A DNA stretch of 64,000 bases from Moesziomyces globuligerus (taxonomy: Eukaryota > Basidiomycota > Ustilaginomycetes > Ustilaginales > Ustilaginaceae), in contig JARVLF010000013.1 in NCBI GenBank assembly GCA_030849465.1, positions 434,001-498,000 on the forward strand. The letters run 5' to 3'. This document shows, one piece after another, positions 9,058 through 19,039 of the stretch; the first letter of the stretch is position 1, and each line of letters begins with the position of its first letter. Position numbers and translations under genes: made by a program. The notes below the pieces were generated by a model. It was not told the origin of the DNA. It made no database searches and saw nothing but the letters and a program-made list of their open reading frames with translations.

Positions 9058-10911
9058 ATGAGGCCGCCCAAGAGGTCACCCTTCCTCGGCTCGCGCCACG
9101 CCGAGCTGCTCGAGGTGTACCGCCATCTTTACCCGGACTCGCCGCTGCTCGCTTCCAATGCGTCGTCGGCCGTGCATCGACACACGGCGCTCTCGCTCGT
9201 GCAGCTGTGGATCAACCGTTCCGCATGTCCCTTTGCCGTCGAGACCACCGCTTTGCTCGTGCAGAGCCTCATCCTCGACGAGCACATGCAGCAGATCGCA
9301 CTGGCCAGCCGTGGCGACAAGCGCGCCACCTCGTCGCTCCACTACGCGCTCGAGCAGATGGGCGGCGGCGCCGAGCTCGGCGTGCGCCTCAACTATAGTC
9401 TGGCGCTGACGCGTTTCGTCAACAGCGTCGTCGACTCGCACCAGACCGGCGGCTTTGCGCAGTCGATCGCCGCCATCGCCGCGCGCATCGGCCTGCCGCT
9501 CTGGTTCGTCGAGATCCGCCACGCGGTCACGCACGAGGAGCTGCCCAGCATCGGTGTCTGCCGCCACGCGGCGCGCGCCGCTCTCGCCTGGCTCCACTCC
9601 CACTTTTGGGTCCCTCAGCTCTTCGATGCCGATGCCGAGCCCTCGCAAGCCTCGGCCGACCGTCGTCAGGCCCAGCCTGCGAGCGGTCAAGGCTCTTCAT
9701 CCCGCGAGACGGCGTCGTCGACATTCGGCGTGGCTACAGCGACGCCGAGCAGCGAACAGGAGGAGACGCGCCGCGCCGAGCGCCGCAAGGCGCTGCACGA
9801 GCTGCGCGAGATGCTCGCGCGCTACCGCGAGCTGGCCAAGCAGGTGGCGCGCGATCGGAGCCTGGCGAATGCGGCCAAGGCCGAGTTTCGAAGGCTGTAC
9901 AAGCAGCTCGCCGTGTTCGTCGCGCGCATCCGTACGCTCGAGCCCGACTTTGGCGCGCAGCTCATCGAGCGTGCGGGTGGCAAGGCCAAGGACGAGGAGG
10001 TGGATGCGCGCACGCAGGCGCTCGACCCGGACGACGTCGACGAGTGCACAAAGGCGGCTCTCGCCGACCTCGTCAACCAGCTCCTCCGGCCCGGTGGCCT
10101 CATCCCGCTCAGCAGGGCCAAACGCGCCTCTGCTGCGGCGGGCGGCGAGGCGCTCGTGCTGCCCGGCGAGGTCGCGGCGATCTGGACGCCGCTGCTCGCG
10201 TATCTGCGCGAGACGTTCGGTCGCATCGTCGGCCAGATCCTCGCCGAGGAACTCGTCGATGTGGCGCTCCGTCCGCCGCGTGCTCGCGACGACGAGACGG
10301 CGGCCGCGGACGACGCGGACGAGGACGACGATCCGAGCTCGCACGCCTGGCGCGTCGAGGCCAGGGTCAGTCCGAGCTACCGAAGAACCGCCGAGGCCTG
10401 GCTGCGATATCTCATGGCAGGCGTCCCGGGAGAGGGCGGGACGACCATTGCGGCGTTGGTCTCGGACGTCGAGGTCGCCGAACTGTGTCTGCCGCTCCAG
10501 CTGCCCGGCTCGGCGGCGCTGCTCGAGTGGATCGCCGAGCGCAACCGTGAACTCGGCGCGCGCATCGCCCCGCTCGTTTCGGTGCTGCGCGTCTCGGCGT
10601 TTGTAGCTGCTGCGGAGCTCGAGGGCGCGCACGCCGACACCGGTGGGCTCGACTTTGCCGATCAGCTGGATGTGATGCAGAGTCGTCTCGATCAGATGGA
10701 CGCCGTCGCTTGGACGCAGCCGCAGCAAACTCAAGACAGCGCCGCGGACGGTGAGCACGCTCGTGCTCGGAAAGGCAGCCGTGTCAACGGGAGCGCGGTC
10801 TCGGAGGAGGCCAACATGCCCGTAGGCTGGTCGGCTGCACCGGCCCACTGGAAGCCCACGCCGTTCGGATGCCTCGAGGGACGTATCCCGCCGCTGGTCC
10901 TCGACCTCTAA
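9058..10911 (+). CDS. LAS1: Las1 pre-rRNA ITS2 endoribonuclease
   Basis: Intronless, 617 residues, ATG at 9058. The N-terminal 170 residues form a Las1 HEPN-type domain. The signature RHxxTH is visible as [13 protein letters not shown], with Arg154, His155 and His159 as the expected nuclease residues. By family knowledge Las1 works with the polynucleotide kinase Grc3 to cut ITS2 of the 27S pre-rRNA in the nucleolus or nucleoplasm. The remainder is a long charged, partly helical region with an acidic stretch near residues 415-430 ([16 protein letters not shown]), typical of the poorly conserved Las1 C-terminus. The final residues ([18 protein letters not shown]) are compact and hydrophobic, possibly a conserved tail. 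No GRC3 gene lies in the window. Confidence 0.88.
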   Translation: MRPPKRSPFLGSRHAELLEVYRHLYPDSPLLASNASSAVHRHTALSLVQLWINRSACPFAVETTALLVQSLILDEHMQQIALASRGDKRATSSLHYALEQMGGGAELGVRLNYSLALTRFVNSVVDSHQTGGFAQSIAAIAARIGLPLWFVEIRHAVTHEELPSIGVCRHAARAALAWLHSHFWVPQLFDADAEPSQASADRRQAQPASGQGSSSRETASSTFGVATATPSSEQEETRRAERRKALHELREMLARYRELAKQVARDRSLANAAKAEFRRLYKQLAVFVARIRTLEPDFGAQLIERAGGKAKDEEVDARTQALDPDDVDECTKAALADLVNQLLRPGGLIPLSRAKRASAAAGGEALVLPGEVAAIWTPLLAYLRETFGRIVGQILAEELVDVALRPPRARDDETAAADDADEDDDPSSHAWRVEARVSPSYRRTAEAWLRYLMAGVPGEGGTTIAALVSDVEVAELCLPLQLPGSAALLEWIAERNRELGARIAPLVSVLRVSAFVAAAELEGAHADTGGLDFADQLDVMQSRLDQMDAVAWTQPQQTQDSAADGEHARARKGSRVNGSAVSEEANMPVGWSAAPAHWKPTPFGCLEGRIPPLVLDL

Positions 10912-11784
10912 TCATGATGTCTTGGATTCTCAACCCACTGTTGCATCTGTGACTCTGAGCGCTTGATGGTGAGGATTGAAGATCGGCGGGGGATCAGGCT
11001 CCCGATTCTGTGTGACTGTGGTGTTAGACCGGATGGGGAGGGGGGGAAAGGGGAGCGATCGCATTGCGAATTTGCGAAAAGGGCAAGGCTTGGTGTGCAG
11101 GGTATAGATGTTTGGCTGCACAGCTGCACGTTGGGGGGTGTGGTGCATAAGTTGATGCACCAACCCGCATCCAGCTCGCGGATGGGCGAAGAAAGCCTCG
11201 GCATCTCGCGAAGTCTGTGGAGGCATGAAGCGACAGGGCGACCGGGCTAGAGTAGGTGGCGTGACGCGTCGTGGCTGCGTGGCTGCGTAGGCTCAGTGCG
11301 CTCAGACCATCCTCGAGCTTGGCGAGCACAACAGCGGTCAATCTTCCCAAATCGGAATGTCCTCTGAGCCCATTCCATTCCTCTTTGCACCCAAAAGCGG
11401 ATCCAAGCCAGACGTGGCTCGCTCGGGCTTGCGCGTTGGTCGACACCTCAACTGATGCCTCTTTTTCCCCTTGTTGGCCGCTCCAGGACGGGAAATCCAT
11501 CCCAACTCACAGCGCCCTCTACTGCCTCTACGCTAGTCTGACCCTCCCCCTCCCCGCGAGTTCAGTCAGCAACAAACTCCCTCGCCTCCCCTAGCCTGCC
11601 ATTCGTCGTTCAACCTGCATATCATCCTCCCCTCCTCGTCACTGCCACTGGCTTCTGCTCTTGCTGTATCTACGATCGACCCTTTAAACACGGCCCCTCC
11701 CCCCTTTTCTTTGCTTGTACAAACTTTCCCTCTCCACCACCACCACCACCACCACCCAACCCCCACCTTTTCCGCTTTTCAATC
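10912..11784. other. Intergenic region upstream of the prothymosin-like gene
   Basis: 873 bp with no convincing gene. The last 250 bp become strongly pyrimidine-rich (CT tracts, then a CCA repeat at about 11736-11757), as expected for a promoter and 5' UTR of a well-expressed fungal gene. The first part probably includes the LAS1 3' UTR. Confidence 0.55.
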
Positions 11785-12466
11785 ATGACCGACGTCACCT
11801 CCAAGGACTCCACCGAGCAGCTCGGCTCCATCGAGACCGCCGTCAAGGACGACAAGCGCGACGCCGCCAAGACGGCAGAGAAGAACGTCGCCGAGGAAGT
11901 CGCCGACGAGGACGACGAGGACGAAGACGACGAGGACTTTGTAAGCTTCTCCTCCTTGTCCCCCCCCCCCCTTCTTTTTTCGTCCCTTTTGAAGCGTCGA
12001 TACTGATTCTTTTTGCCTCCTTTTTGATGAATGTGTGCAGGAGGAGGGCGACGAAGATGACGACGAGGAAGGGTAAGCATTCTCCCCAACCCCCGCATCG
12101 CAGTTCCGGTCTTGGCCTGGAACGTCACTAACGCTTTGGATGCTTTTTTCGCTCATGTAGTGACTACGAGGAGGACGACGATGAGGAGGCCGCCGGTGGC
12201 GACGACGATGACGAAGAGGACGCACAAGAGTAAGCAAACCCCCGCCCCCCTCTTTTTCCCACCTTGCCTTCACCTCCGAGCTCTCTACTGACGTTGTATC
12301 CTTTTTGTCCCTTGTTAGTGATGACGAGGAGGCCGGTGATGACGACGAGGAGGAAGAGGACGAAGAGGAGGACGAGGAGGACGACGACGACGCGGCAGCG
12401 GGCAACAAGAGGAAAGCAGACGACGACGCCAACGAAGACGACTCCAAAGCCGCAAAGACCGACTAA
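11785..12466 (+). CDS. Prothymosin-alpha-like acidic nuclear protein (four exons)
   Basis: Exons read as 11785-11940, 12041-12072, 12161-12229 and 12319-12466, giving 134 residues. All three introns start GTAAGC and end AG, and intron 2 has a CACTAAC branch site. The N-terminus (MTDVTSKDSTEQLGSIETAV) is followed by a Lys/Ala segment, an almost pure Asp/Glu tract over about residues 41-110, and a tail with KRK at 116-118 and a terminal KAAKTD. This order of Ser/Thr-rich start, lysine segment, acidic core and basic KxxKTD tail is that of animal prothymosin alpha, a disordered nuclear protein binding linker histone and chromatin factors. The resemblance is in layout and composition, so homology is uncertain. 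A generic acidic histone chaperone is the alternative. No Chz-type motif was seen. Splicing is well supported by frame and stop. Confidence 0.72.
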
Positions 12467-12890
12467 TCTCCTCCGCCTCCTTTCCTCTTCCCCCCAACCC
12501 CTGCCTTGCCTTCGCTGTATATTGCCTGCCTAAACCACATCAAATGCTACGTCTCTTTCCACCACGCCATCATCCGTGACAACTCCCCCACCCAACGCTT
12601 ACGAGCACGTCTTTGCGCCTGCCACAAACAAGACCCCTCTCGGCTCTTGCACGCATTTCGGTCGCACAGACCAGATCAACCGCACAGACGTCACCGACGA
12701 GGCGAATCAAGCAAAGCAACGATCGTATGCATGGCTGTCGGGGTGCGGGTATTTTGCAGAAAGGAAAGGCTGGGGACGATAAGGCAAGCAACAGAGAACG
12801 GGACAAAAGTCAAAGGCAAAGAAACAAGAACGCAGACCAGAGTGTCCGGATACGATATGCAGTGTAGCCAAAGTTGGCGAGGTGGTCAAG
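12467..12890. other. Convergent 3' intergenic region
   Basis: 424 bp between convergent stop codons, CT-rich on the left and mixed on the right. No gene was seen; it presumably holds the two 3' UTRs. Confidence 0.5.
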
Positions 12891-14525
12891 CTAGGCACGA
12901 GCGAGGTGCGGGTGTGGGTGCATGTTGGCAAGCTGAGCCATGTCGGGGACCATGTGTTTGTGCGGCGGGAGATGCGTCGACGAGATCTGGGGGCTCTCTG
13001 GCGGCGTGTGGACGGCACTCGACGTGTGCGAGTGGAAGCCAGGGCTGGGAGGAGCGAGCATGGGCATCGACGGCACATACGGCATGCCCATCCCCATTCC
13101 CATGTTCATGTTCATGCCCATGCCCATCCCCATTGGCGGCGACCCGGCAAAGTACGGCATGGGCACATGCAGGGCGGCGGGGTTGAACATCATCGAGGCC
13201 GAGGGACCCAGGCTGGCGGATGCGCCGGGCCACATGCCGAGGGGCGGCGAGATGGGCATGCCGGCCATCGAGGGCGACTGGGGCATCGCCATGCCCGCGC
13301 CCCACGCCACGGGCGACGAGAGGACGCTGCTACCGGCTGCGCCCGCCATCGAGTCGCGCTGCGTGCTGCGGCCGTGGCTGGCGCGCGTGCGCACCGAGTG
13401 GAAGCGCGCCTCACTCGGCAGCTCGGCCAGCCACTCGGCGGGCGCCTCGCTCCGCCGTCGGCTCGGCCTCGCCACACGACCCATGCTGTCCATCGTCGCG
13501 CGACGGTCGGCCGCACCGACGGTGGCGTAGGCTGCCGTGGCGTCCGAGCGCGTGCGCGCGCGTCCGTCGAGCCGGATCTCGGACGCCGTCTGCCGGTGCG
13601 TGCGCGGCGACGGGTTGAGCGGCGACAGCTGCCGCGGCTGCGGCGGCAGCGACATGCGCACCGACCCCGTCGGCGTCGCACTGTACTCCGTATCCGCAGA
13701 GCGCTCCAGCGTCGGACGCGCCACGCCGCCGTGCTCCGAAGGCGCCGTAGAGAGATGGATGAGCGGAGGCCGCGCGGCGCTCATCCTCTGACTCTGGCGG
13801 ATGCTCGCCGGTACGTGCGCCGCACCCACCTCGGCCACCGAGCCGCTCGCCTCCTTGGGGTTCGACTCGATCGACTGGCTGCGCTGGCTGTGCGCGCCCG
13901 AGACGAGCGTCATCTGCGAGCGGCTCGACGCGGCCTGCTGCACCGAGTCGGGCTTGAGCAGGCTCGCGGCGGGGCTGGCATCTTCGGCCGCGACGGTCTC
14001 GCTCGGCGTCGCCGTCGTGGCCGTCATCGCCGTCGTGGCCGTCGTGGCGGAGGGAGGGACAAAGTCAATGTGGCGGCCGAGGAGGCGTGCGAGCTGCTGC
14101 GAGTTGTTGGTGCGGCCGTCGTACTTGGGTCGAGCGACGAGGAGCTGCTTCGAGGCGTGGCTGATCTCTTCGTCCTTCCAGAGCGTCCAGCCGATGGGCA
14201 CGCGGCGCGTGATGCCCTTCCAGTACGGGCTCGAGGTGGCGTGGAGCGCAGAGACGAGCTTGCCGCGCTGGAGCGTGATGTCGACGATGGTGGGCTCCGC
14301 CTTCTCGCCGGTGGGCGGGTCGATCTTGAGCGCCCAGTGGTCGGTCTCGAGGCCGCGATTCCGCATCGCAGCCTTGAGACCGTCGGCATCGATGCCGACG
14401 AGGTCGAGAGGAACATCCTTGGCATCTACGGGCGTGGAGACGAGCCAGACGCGTCTGGCCTCGGGATGCGGCGCCGGGTTGACCTCCTCGGCCACAGCGG
14501 CGTTCTTCGACATGCATGATCCCAT
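12891..14525 (-). CDS. N-myristoylated orphan with possible inactive permuted-papain-like domain and Met-rich tail
   Basis: Intronless, 544 residues, ATG at 14525. MGSCMSKN fits N-myristoylation at Gly2 with palmitoylation possible at Cys4, so membrane attachment is predicted. Residues about 22-155 look folded. TDHWALKI (His63), then PIGWTLWKDEEI and later RTNNSQQLARLL (140-149), have the spacing of fungal permuted papain-type domains that carry HWA and later NCQ; here the Cys position is Ser142. That reading is mine and tentative. Residues 160-430 are Ser/Thr/Ala/Arg-rich and probably disordered. Residues about 440-500 are Met/Pro/Gly-rich with alternating Met and Gly, followed by a His/Pro tail. 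No named family is recognised. It converges on the prothymosin-like gene. Confidence 0.75.
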   Translation of the reverse strand: MGSCMSKNAAVAEEVNPAPHPEARRVWLVSTPVDAKDVPLDLVGIDADGLKAAMRNRGLETDHWALKIDPPTGEKAEPTIVDITLQRGKLVSALHATSSPYWKGITRRVPIGWTLWKDEEISHASKQLLVARPKYDGRTNNSQQLARLLGRHIDFVPPSATTATTAMTATTATPSETVAAEDASPAASLLKPDSVQQAASSRSQMTLVSGAHSQRSQSIESNPKEASGSVAEVGAAHVPASIRQSQRMSAARPPLIHLSTAPSEHGGVARPTLERSADTEYSATPTGSVRMSLPPQPRQLSPLNPSPRTHRQTASEIRLDGRARTRSDATAAYATVGAADRRATMDSMGRVARPSRRRSEAPAEWLAELPSEARFHSVRTRASHGRSTQRDSMAGAAGSSVLSSPVAWGAGMAMPQSPSMAGMPISPPLGMWPGASASLGPSASMMFNPAALHVPMPYFAGSPPMGMGMGMNMNMGMGMGMPYVPSMPMLAPPSPGFHSHTSSAVHTPPESPQISSTHLPPHKHMVPDMAQLANMHPHPHLARA

Positions 14526-17466
14526 GATGGCGCGTGTATGGGTGATGAGCTTGGTACAGGTGGATGTGGGGCTGAATGATACGGGCGTTTAGATGCGCGT
14601 GTGCTCCGGCGAAAGGTGGGCGGGACGAGATGGAGGGAGCAGATCTAGAAGTGAGACAGACCAGCCATGGCGATGTGCAGGTGAGAGTAAGGATGCGACC
14701 AGCTTGTGTTGCCAGGGAGAGCAGAGATCCCTAGGCCCAGGCAGTCTGAGTGCGAAGGTTGAGGAGGTGAGAGGGCTGCCGGATCTTCCGGGAGGGTGGG
14801 GACGGAGGTTGAGACTCGAACGCAACGAGATTGCCTAGCGAGCAAAGAGTAACGCTCAACGATGGTGGCGGTGAGAGCGAAGGGTGGAGCGACGAGCGAC
14901 AGCGGGAGGAGGAGGAGGCGGAGGAGGAGGAGGGGAAAGGGGGCGGGGAGCGGTCGGAGCGGTGGGGAAAGGCGACGACGGCTGGGTGGAGTGGAGTGCC
15001 GGTCATTCAGGGTCGGAGACAAGCAGAGAGACAGGGAGCAAGCGGCGTTCGTCTGTGATGCTGCCCCACTCTCCATTCGATTGCGGGCACGCTTGCCCTT
15101 CTCAATCTCAGCAGCACCCACGCTCGTCGACATGCAACAAAGGCGAGGAGCCAAGGCGAGGAGCCAAGGCGAGTGATTGGGTGGCATCTGTCGAGTGCAG
15201 ACAGAGAGTGTGTGGGACCCGCCACGGACGGAGGGGCCGAAGATGGTCGGAAGGCGTTGTGGGTCGGGCACGCGGTGCCTAGAGCCTGTCTGGATTAAGC
15301 GAGACGCAAGCCCAAAGCACACTCGCTGCCTGCACCCGCGCGGGTTTCCCGCATCCCACCGCAACTCAGCCCGTCGTGCGCTCAACTCAACTCAGCTCGG
15401 CTCATCTCAGCTCAGCTCATCGCGCCTGGCCTGGGGCTGGCCGTCCATCTCGCGCATCTTGGCGCTTCGGCAGATACCAGGTCGGATGGGCCGAGATCCA
15501 CATGCCCATTGTCTGCCTGCCATTCCTCCGCCCTTGGCCCGTCTTTTCTCTGACAGCCGGCGCTGCCATCGGAATTGCGACATGAGATGGCATGACTTTA
15601 CCTGCACAAAAAAACCGAAATTCTTCTACGAATCTAGAGCGACGGAACCGATCCCGAGAATCGAGAAGCATCGAGAGCCCGAGTCGCATCACCCTCTCTT
15701 GCGTTGAAAGACGTGCTCGTTTTGCTGCCGTAGGACGTCGCTTTGACATGCGTGGGCCGCGCGATCTCGTGGAGTTCGAACCGACCGACGAGAGGGAAAA
15801 CGCTCTCGCGGCAAAGCAGCGCTCGAGAACCAGGCATGGACGGAAGAGAGCGTCAATACGGCAAGCAAATCAGCTCATTCTCTTCGCGGTCGCAGGCGGT
15901 GTCTTGGCCCATCCTCGCTTGGGTATGCAGATCCGCGAGTCAGGTGGAACGCTCTCTCCCTCCCTTGGGTCGAGCAGCGTGCGCCGCCCAGGCGGAAGAC
16001 AGGCGGAAGAAACACGCCGGTCGTCGGAGCTCAGAAATCGCAGCTGCGACGTCGGGGCACCAGAGCGCACAAATCGACGTCTTGCTCGCGCCGTCTGCCT
16101 CGGCAAGCCGACGTGACAAGTGTCTCACCCTTGATCATCGGCTGTCCGAGCGACGCTCGAGATCCACACCAAATCCCATCCAGGCCCGGGCCCCTGCCGC
16201 CATTTCCACGCGTAACGACTGAGTTGAGGCGTCACGCTCAAGGGTGAGCTTCGGACGGAAGGCACATCCGAACGAAAATGTGACCTTTGGCAGTCTGCAG
16301 GGAGTGTGCATGTGCTTCTCCCGTCTCGAGAGCTGGCGGTGAGCTGCCACGACGGATGCGAACTGCATCGACAACGTGGCTGCAAATGAGAGGAATGAAA
16401 AAAAGGAAAAATAACAAGCAGAGGCACATGCAGTCACTGCACATCATGTGTGCTTATGGAAAGAGACGAACGTGCTCGTACCGCAGGCTTGCTTGCATCC
16501 TTTGAGCAATCACAGACGCGCTGGCATGCTTCAAGGCCCGGGGCCCAACAGCATGACCGGAGCAAGGGCAGCTAGACTTTACTTGCGGCTTCGATCCTCA
16601 TCGACCCTCGGCGGGGCGATCAGAAAGCGGAATGGCCGATACTGTAGGCCGCGCGCGCCGACAAGACGACCCACACGTTGCTCGATAGATTCCGATCTGG
16701 ATACAATTTCCTTGATGGCACGGGAAGGGTCCGTGTCTCGTCCGCTCCAACTCCACACCCACCCATCTCACCTGAACAAAACAAGCTAGCCGCCCACTTT
16801 TCAGACTCGGCTACCGTGGCGCATCCGCAGCTGACCTCGAACTGGCAACATCGACGACTGGCCTTTTTCCCCCGCGCGCGTCAAGCCCCCTCTGCTCGCC
16901 GCAAACAGCATCCCAGCCGGTCAAGATTAGCGCCCCTGCGCTGAGAGACTTGGCATTTGCCTCGGCAGCGTTCCGCTTTTCTTGCCCGTCAACCTTGCTG
17001 TAGACGCTCTGCATTGCCGCGTGCCTCTCTCCAGTTCCTGCGCCGCACAATGACGACGTCGCACATGCCCCCTCTCCGCTTTTTTCCACCGATACTGTAG
17101 CGCCTCATGCGGTCGGAGCCAGAGTCAAACGGCGGCGACAGAGAACCAGCAAAACAACATGCGACGGGTAAAGGATGGACCCTGCAACGCCTCTTGAGAC
17201 ATCGGATCCTCTCCGATCTTTTCCATCGCTCGAGACAGGCCGCCTCGTAACCCGACACCATGCCTGCGATCTTGGCCCGTTTCCCAGAGAGGCAGCTGCG
17301 CACAGAAAAACACCATCTGCGATAGCCTCCACCTACTGAGCCTCCTCGAGGCACCTTGAAGCCCAAACCGTGAGCATGTCAGACCGACTCAAGCTGCACA
17401 AAATACTACCCGAAAAGCCCCTGCAGAACTGTAGTCTTGGATTGCTTGGCATGTGGACCTGCGCGG
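14526..17466. other. 2.9 kb intergenic region, no gene supported
   Basis: This lies between the start of the myristoylated orphan (minus strand) and the stop of the FAF1-like gene. It contains a CTCNN pentamer repeat at 15381-15420. Open frames such as 15592-16116 (plus) and 14645-15385 (minus) lack recognisable motifs and the strong G/C-ending codon choice of neighbouring genes. A B-box-like stretch near 15768-15780 has no matching tRNA fold. Confidence 0.5.
15381..15420. repeat. CTCNN pentanucleotide repeat
   Basis: Eight consecutive five-base units beginning CTC (CTCAA, CTCAG, CTCGG, CTCAT) in intergenic DNA. Confidence 0.8.
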
Positions 17467-18585
17467 CTACTTGCGACGCCCCTTTCCGCGGGATGAGGAT
17501 GACGAGGAGGACGACTTCTTGCCATTGACCTTGGAGATGTCCTGGGCCGAGAGCTTGAGCATGCCGCCTTGGAACTTGCCGATGCCGACGCCGATGCCGC
17601 GCTGGCGTTTGCGTGTCTCCTTCTTGAGGCCCATCTCGGTGGCGGTGGCCTGGTTCGAGTAGGCCTGCTTGAGCGAGGGATGCCAGGTGCCGAGTTCCTT
17701 GGCCTTTTCTCGCTCCTTGTCGCGACGTTCGCCGGCTGCCTTTCTCATGCCCTGTCGGATGGCGGCGGGCGCCTTGGCGAGCTGTTGGCGCTTCAGCTCG
17801 TTCTCGCCCCATCCACGTCCCACCGCCTGGCCCTTGCGTTGGGCCTCGGTGGCCGAGAGCTCCATGATGCGCGCAATCGTATCGTTGGACGACAGGTTCG
17901 ACTTGCCCTTGGACGTCGTGCCCGTCCCCGGCGCGAAGAGCGTGGTGGAGAGCAGTTCGGACAGCAGCCGATCGTTGGCCACCAGCTGCTTCTCTTCCTC
18001 CTCCTCGGCCGTCGTCAGCTTGGTCGCAGCCTCCTGATCCTCGGTAGCGATCTTTCCGATCTTGGAAGACATGAAGGCCTTCCAGCCCTTCTTGGCATCC
18101 TTGAGCTCGTCGGCATCGGGCCGACTCTCGCCACCATACACCACGGTCTCCACCGCTCTGGACTTGGGCGCCTTCTTCGCGGTCTTCTTGATGCCAGCGC
18201 TTGCTGCTTGTCTGCCCGCATCCTGACCCTCTACTGGTGAGGATGGCTTAGTGGAGCCGAACAGACGGTCCATCTCGTCCTGCTCGCGTGCCGGTACTGT
18301 CTCGTCTGCAGACACGTCCGCCTGTTCAGCGGCGAGACGCTTGCGCTTCTTGCTCGAAAGCTTCTTCTTGCTCGGTGCGCCGTTATCCGCTTCTGAGGAT
18401 GATGTACCCGCCTGTGGCAGTTCGAATGACGACATGAAGGCATTTCCGAAGGCCTCGAGCTGGGCGAGCCTCGCAGCACGCATCTCGGCATCCTCGTCCT
18501 GCGTTTGCAGTCCTTGCAGGGCTGGCTCAGCCTTTCCCTTGCCCTTCCCGCTCGCTGCGGTACTCCTCTTCTTGATGGTGCTCAT
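17467..18585 (-). CDS. FAF1: FAF1/C1orf131-like 40S ribosome biogenesis factor
   Basis: Intronless, 372 residues, ATG at 18585. The protein is Lys/Ala-rich with several nuclear/nucleolar basic clusters (SKKKLSSKKRKR near residue 73, IKKTAKKAPK near 130). The recognisable part is the C-terminus: a charged helical stretch (RRDKEREKAKELG), then RGIGVGIGKFQGGMLKLSAQ, matching the GKF-x-GG-x-L-x-LS pattern I associate with Faf1/C1orf131, a small-subunit processome component. A Ser/Arg/Lys tail follows. The family call rests on this short motif and overall composition, so it is moderate; SLX9 or another small nucleolar protein is the alternative. It is divergent from PET127 with 454 bp between starts. 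Confidence 0.58.
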   Translation of the reverse strand: MSTIKKRSTAASGKGKGKAEPALQGLQTQDEDAEMRAARLAQLEAFGNAFMSSFELPQAGTSSSEADNGAPSKKKLSSKKRKRLAAEQADVSADETVPAREQDEMDRLFGSTKPSSPVEGQDAGRQAASAGIKKTAKKAPKSRAVETVVYGGESRPDADELKDAKKGWKAFMSSKIGKIATEDQEAATKLTTAEEEEEKQLVANDRLLSELLSTTLFAPGTGTTSKGKSNLSSNDTIARIMELSATEAQRKGQAVGRGWGENELKRQQLAKAPAAIRQGMRKAAGERRDKEREKAKELGTWHPSLKQAYSNQATATEMGLKKETRKRQRGIGVGIGKFQGGMLKLSAQDISKVNGKKSSSSSSSSRGKGRRK

Positions 18586-19039
18586 GCTGGTGGTGCACTT
18601 CGAGCGGCTGTGTGTTGGCTAGGTGCAAGAGGCTCGGATGTGCCGAGCACGAGCATGGAGCGCCGAGAAGAAAACGCACCAAAGTCGGCCTGGCCCAGGC
18701 AAATTTGATAAAGGGTTTTCCGGGTCCCGAGGATGCTGCATGGCTGGCTTGGCCTTGGACTTTTGCTGCCGCATTTCTGTGCCCTTTCTCCCAATTCTTC
18801 CGACAGCAAAAGAAAAGTCCACCCGCTGTGGACAGCAGATAGAATTTCTCGACGTCCTCGCGTGAGCCGGCAGGCCTTTTCGCTGTGCACAAGCTTTCAG
18901 CCCGCCACCTCCACTGGGCCTTTGCTCGCCGCTCAGCTGCTCCTCACCGCGGAATCACCACCACCGTCGTCATCACCAGCGAGCTCCATCCTAGCGGCCC
19001 TGAACACCCGCACCCCACGAGCGGGGCCTACATCCCAGC
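18586..19039. other. Divergent promoter region, FAF1-like / PET127
   Basis: This 454 bp between two start codons must contain both promoters. No repeat or clear TATA element was seen. Confidence 0.5.

Noticed and set aside
7079..9061. 660-codon plus-strand frame opposite the J-domain gene
   Set aside because: Antisense shadow caused by strong third-position GC bias; the J domain is on the minus strand.
15760..15795. tRNA B-box-like GGTTCGAACTCC (minus strand)
   Set aside because: The flanking bases do not form a T-arm stem and no A box or acceptor pairing was found at the right distance.
15592..16116. 174-codon plus-strand frame in the 14.5-17.5 kb interval
   Set aside because: Arg/Ser-rich random-looking translation, no family resemblance, unbiased codons.
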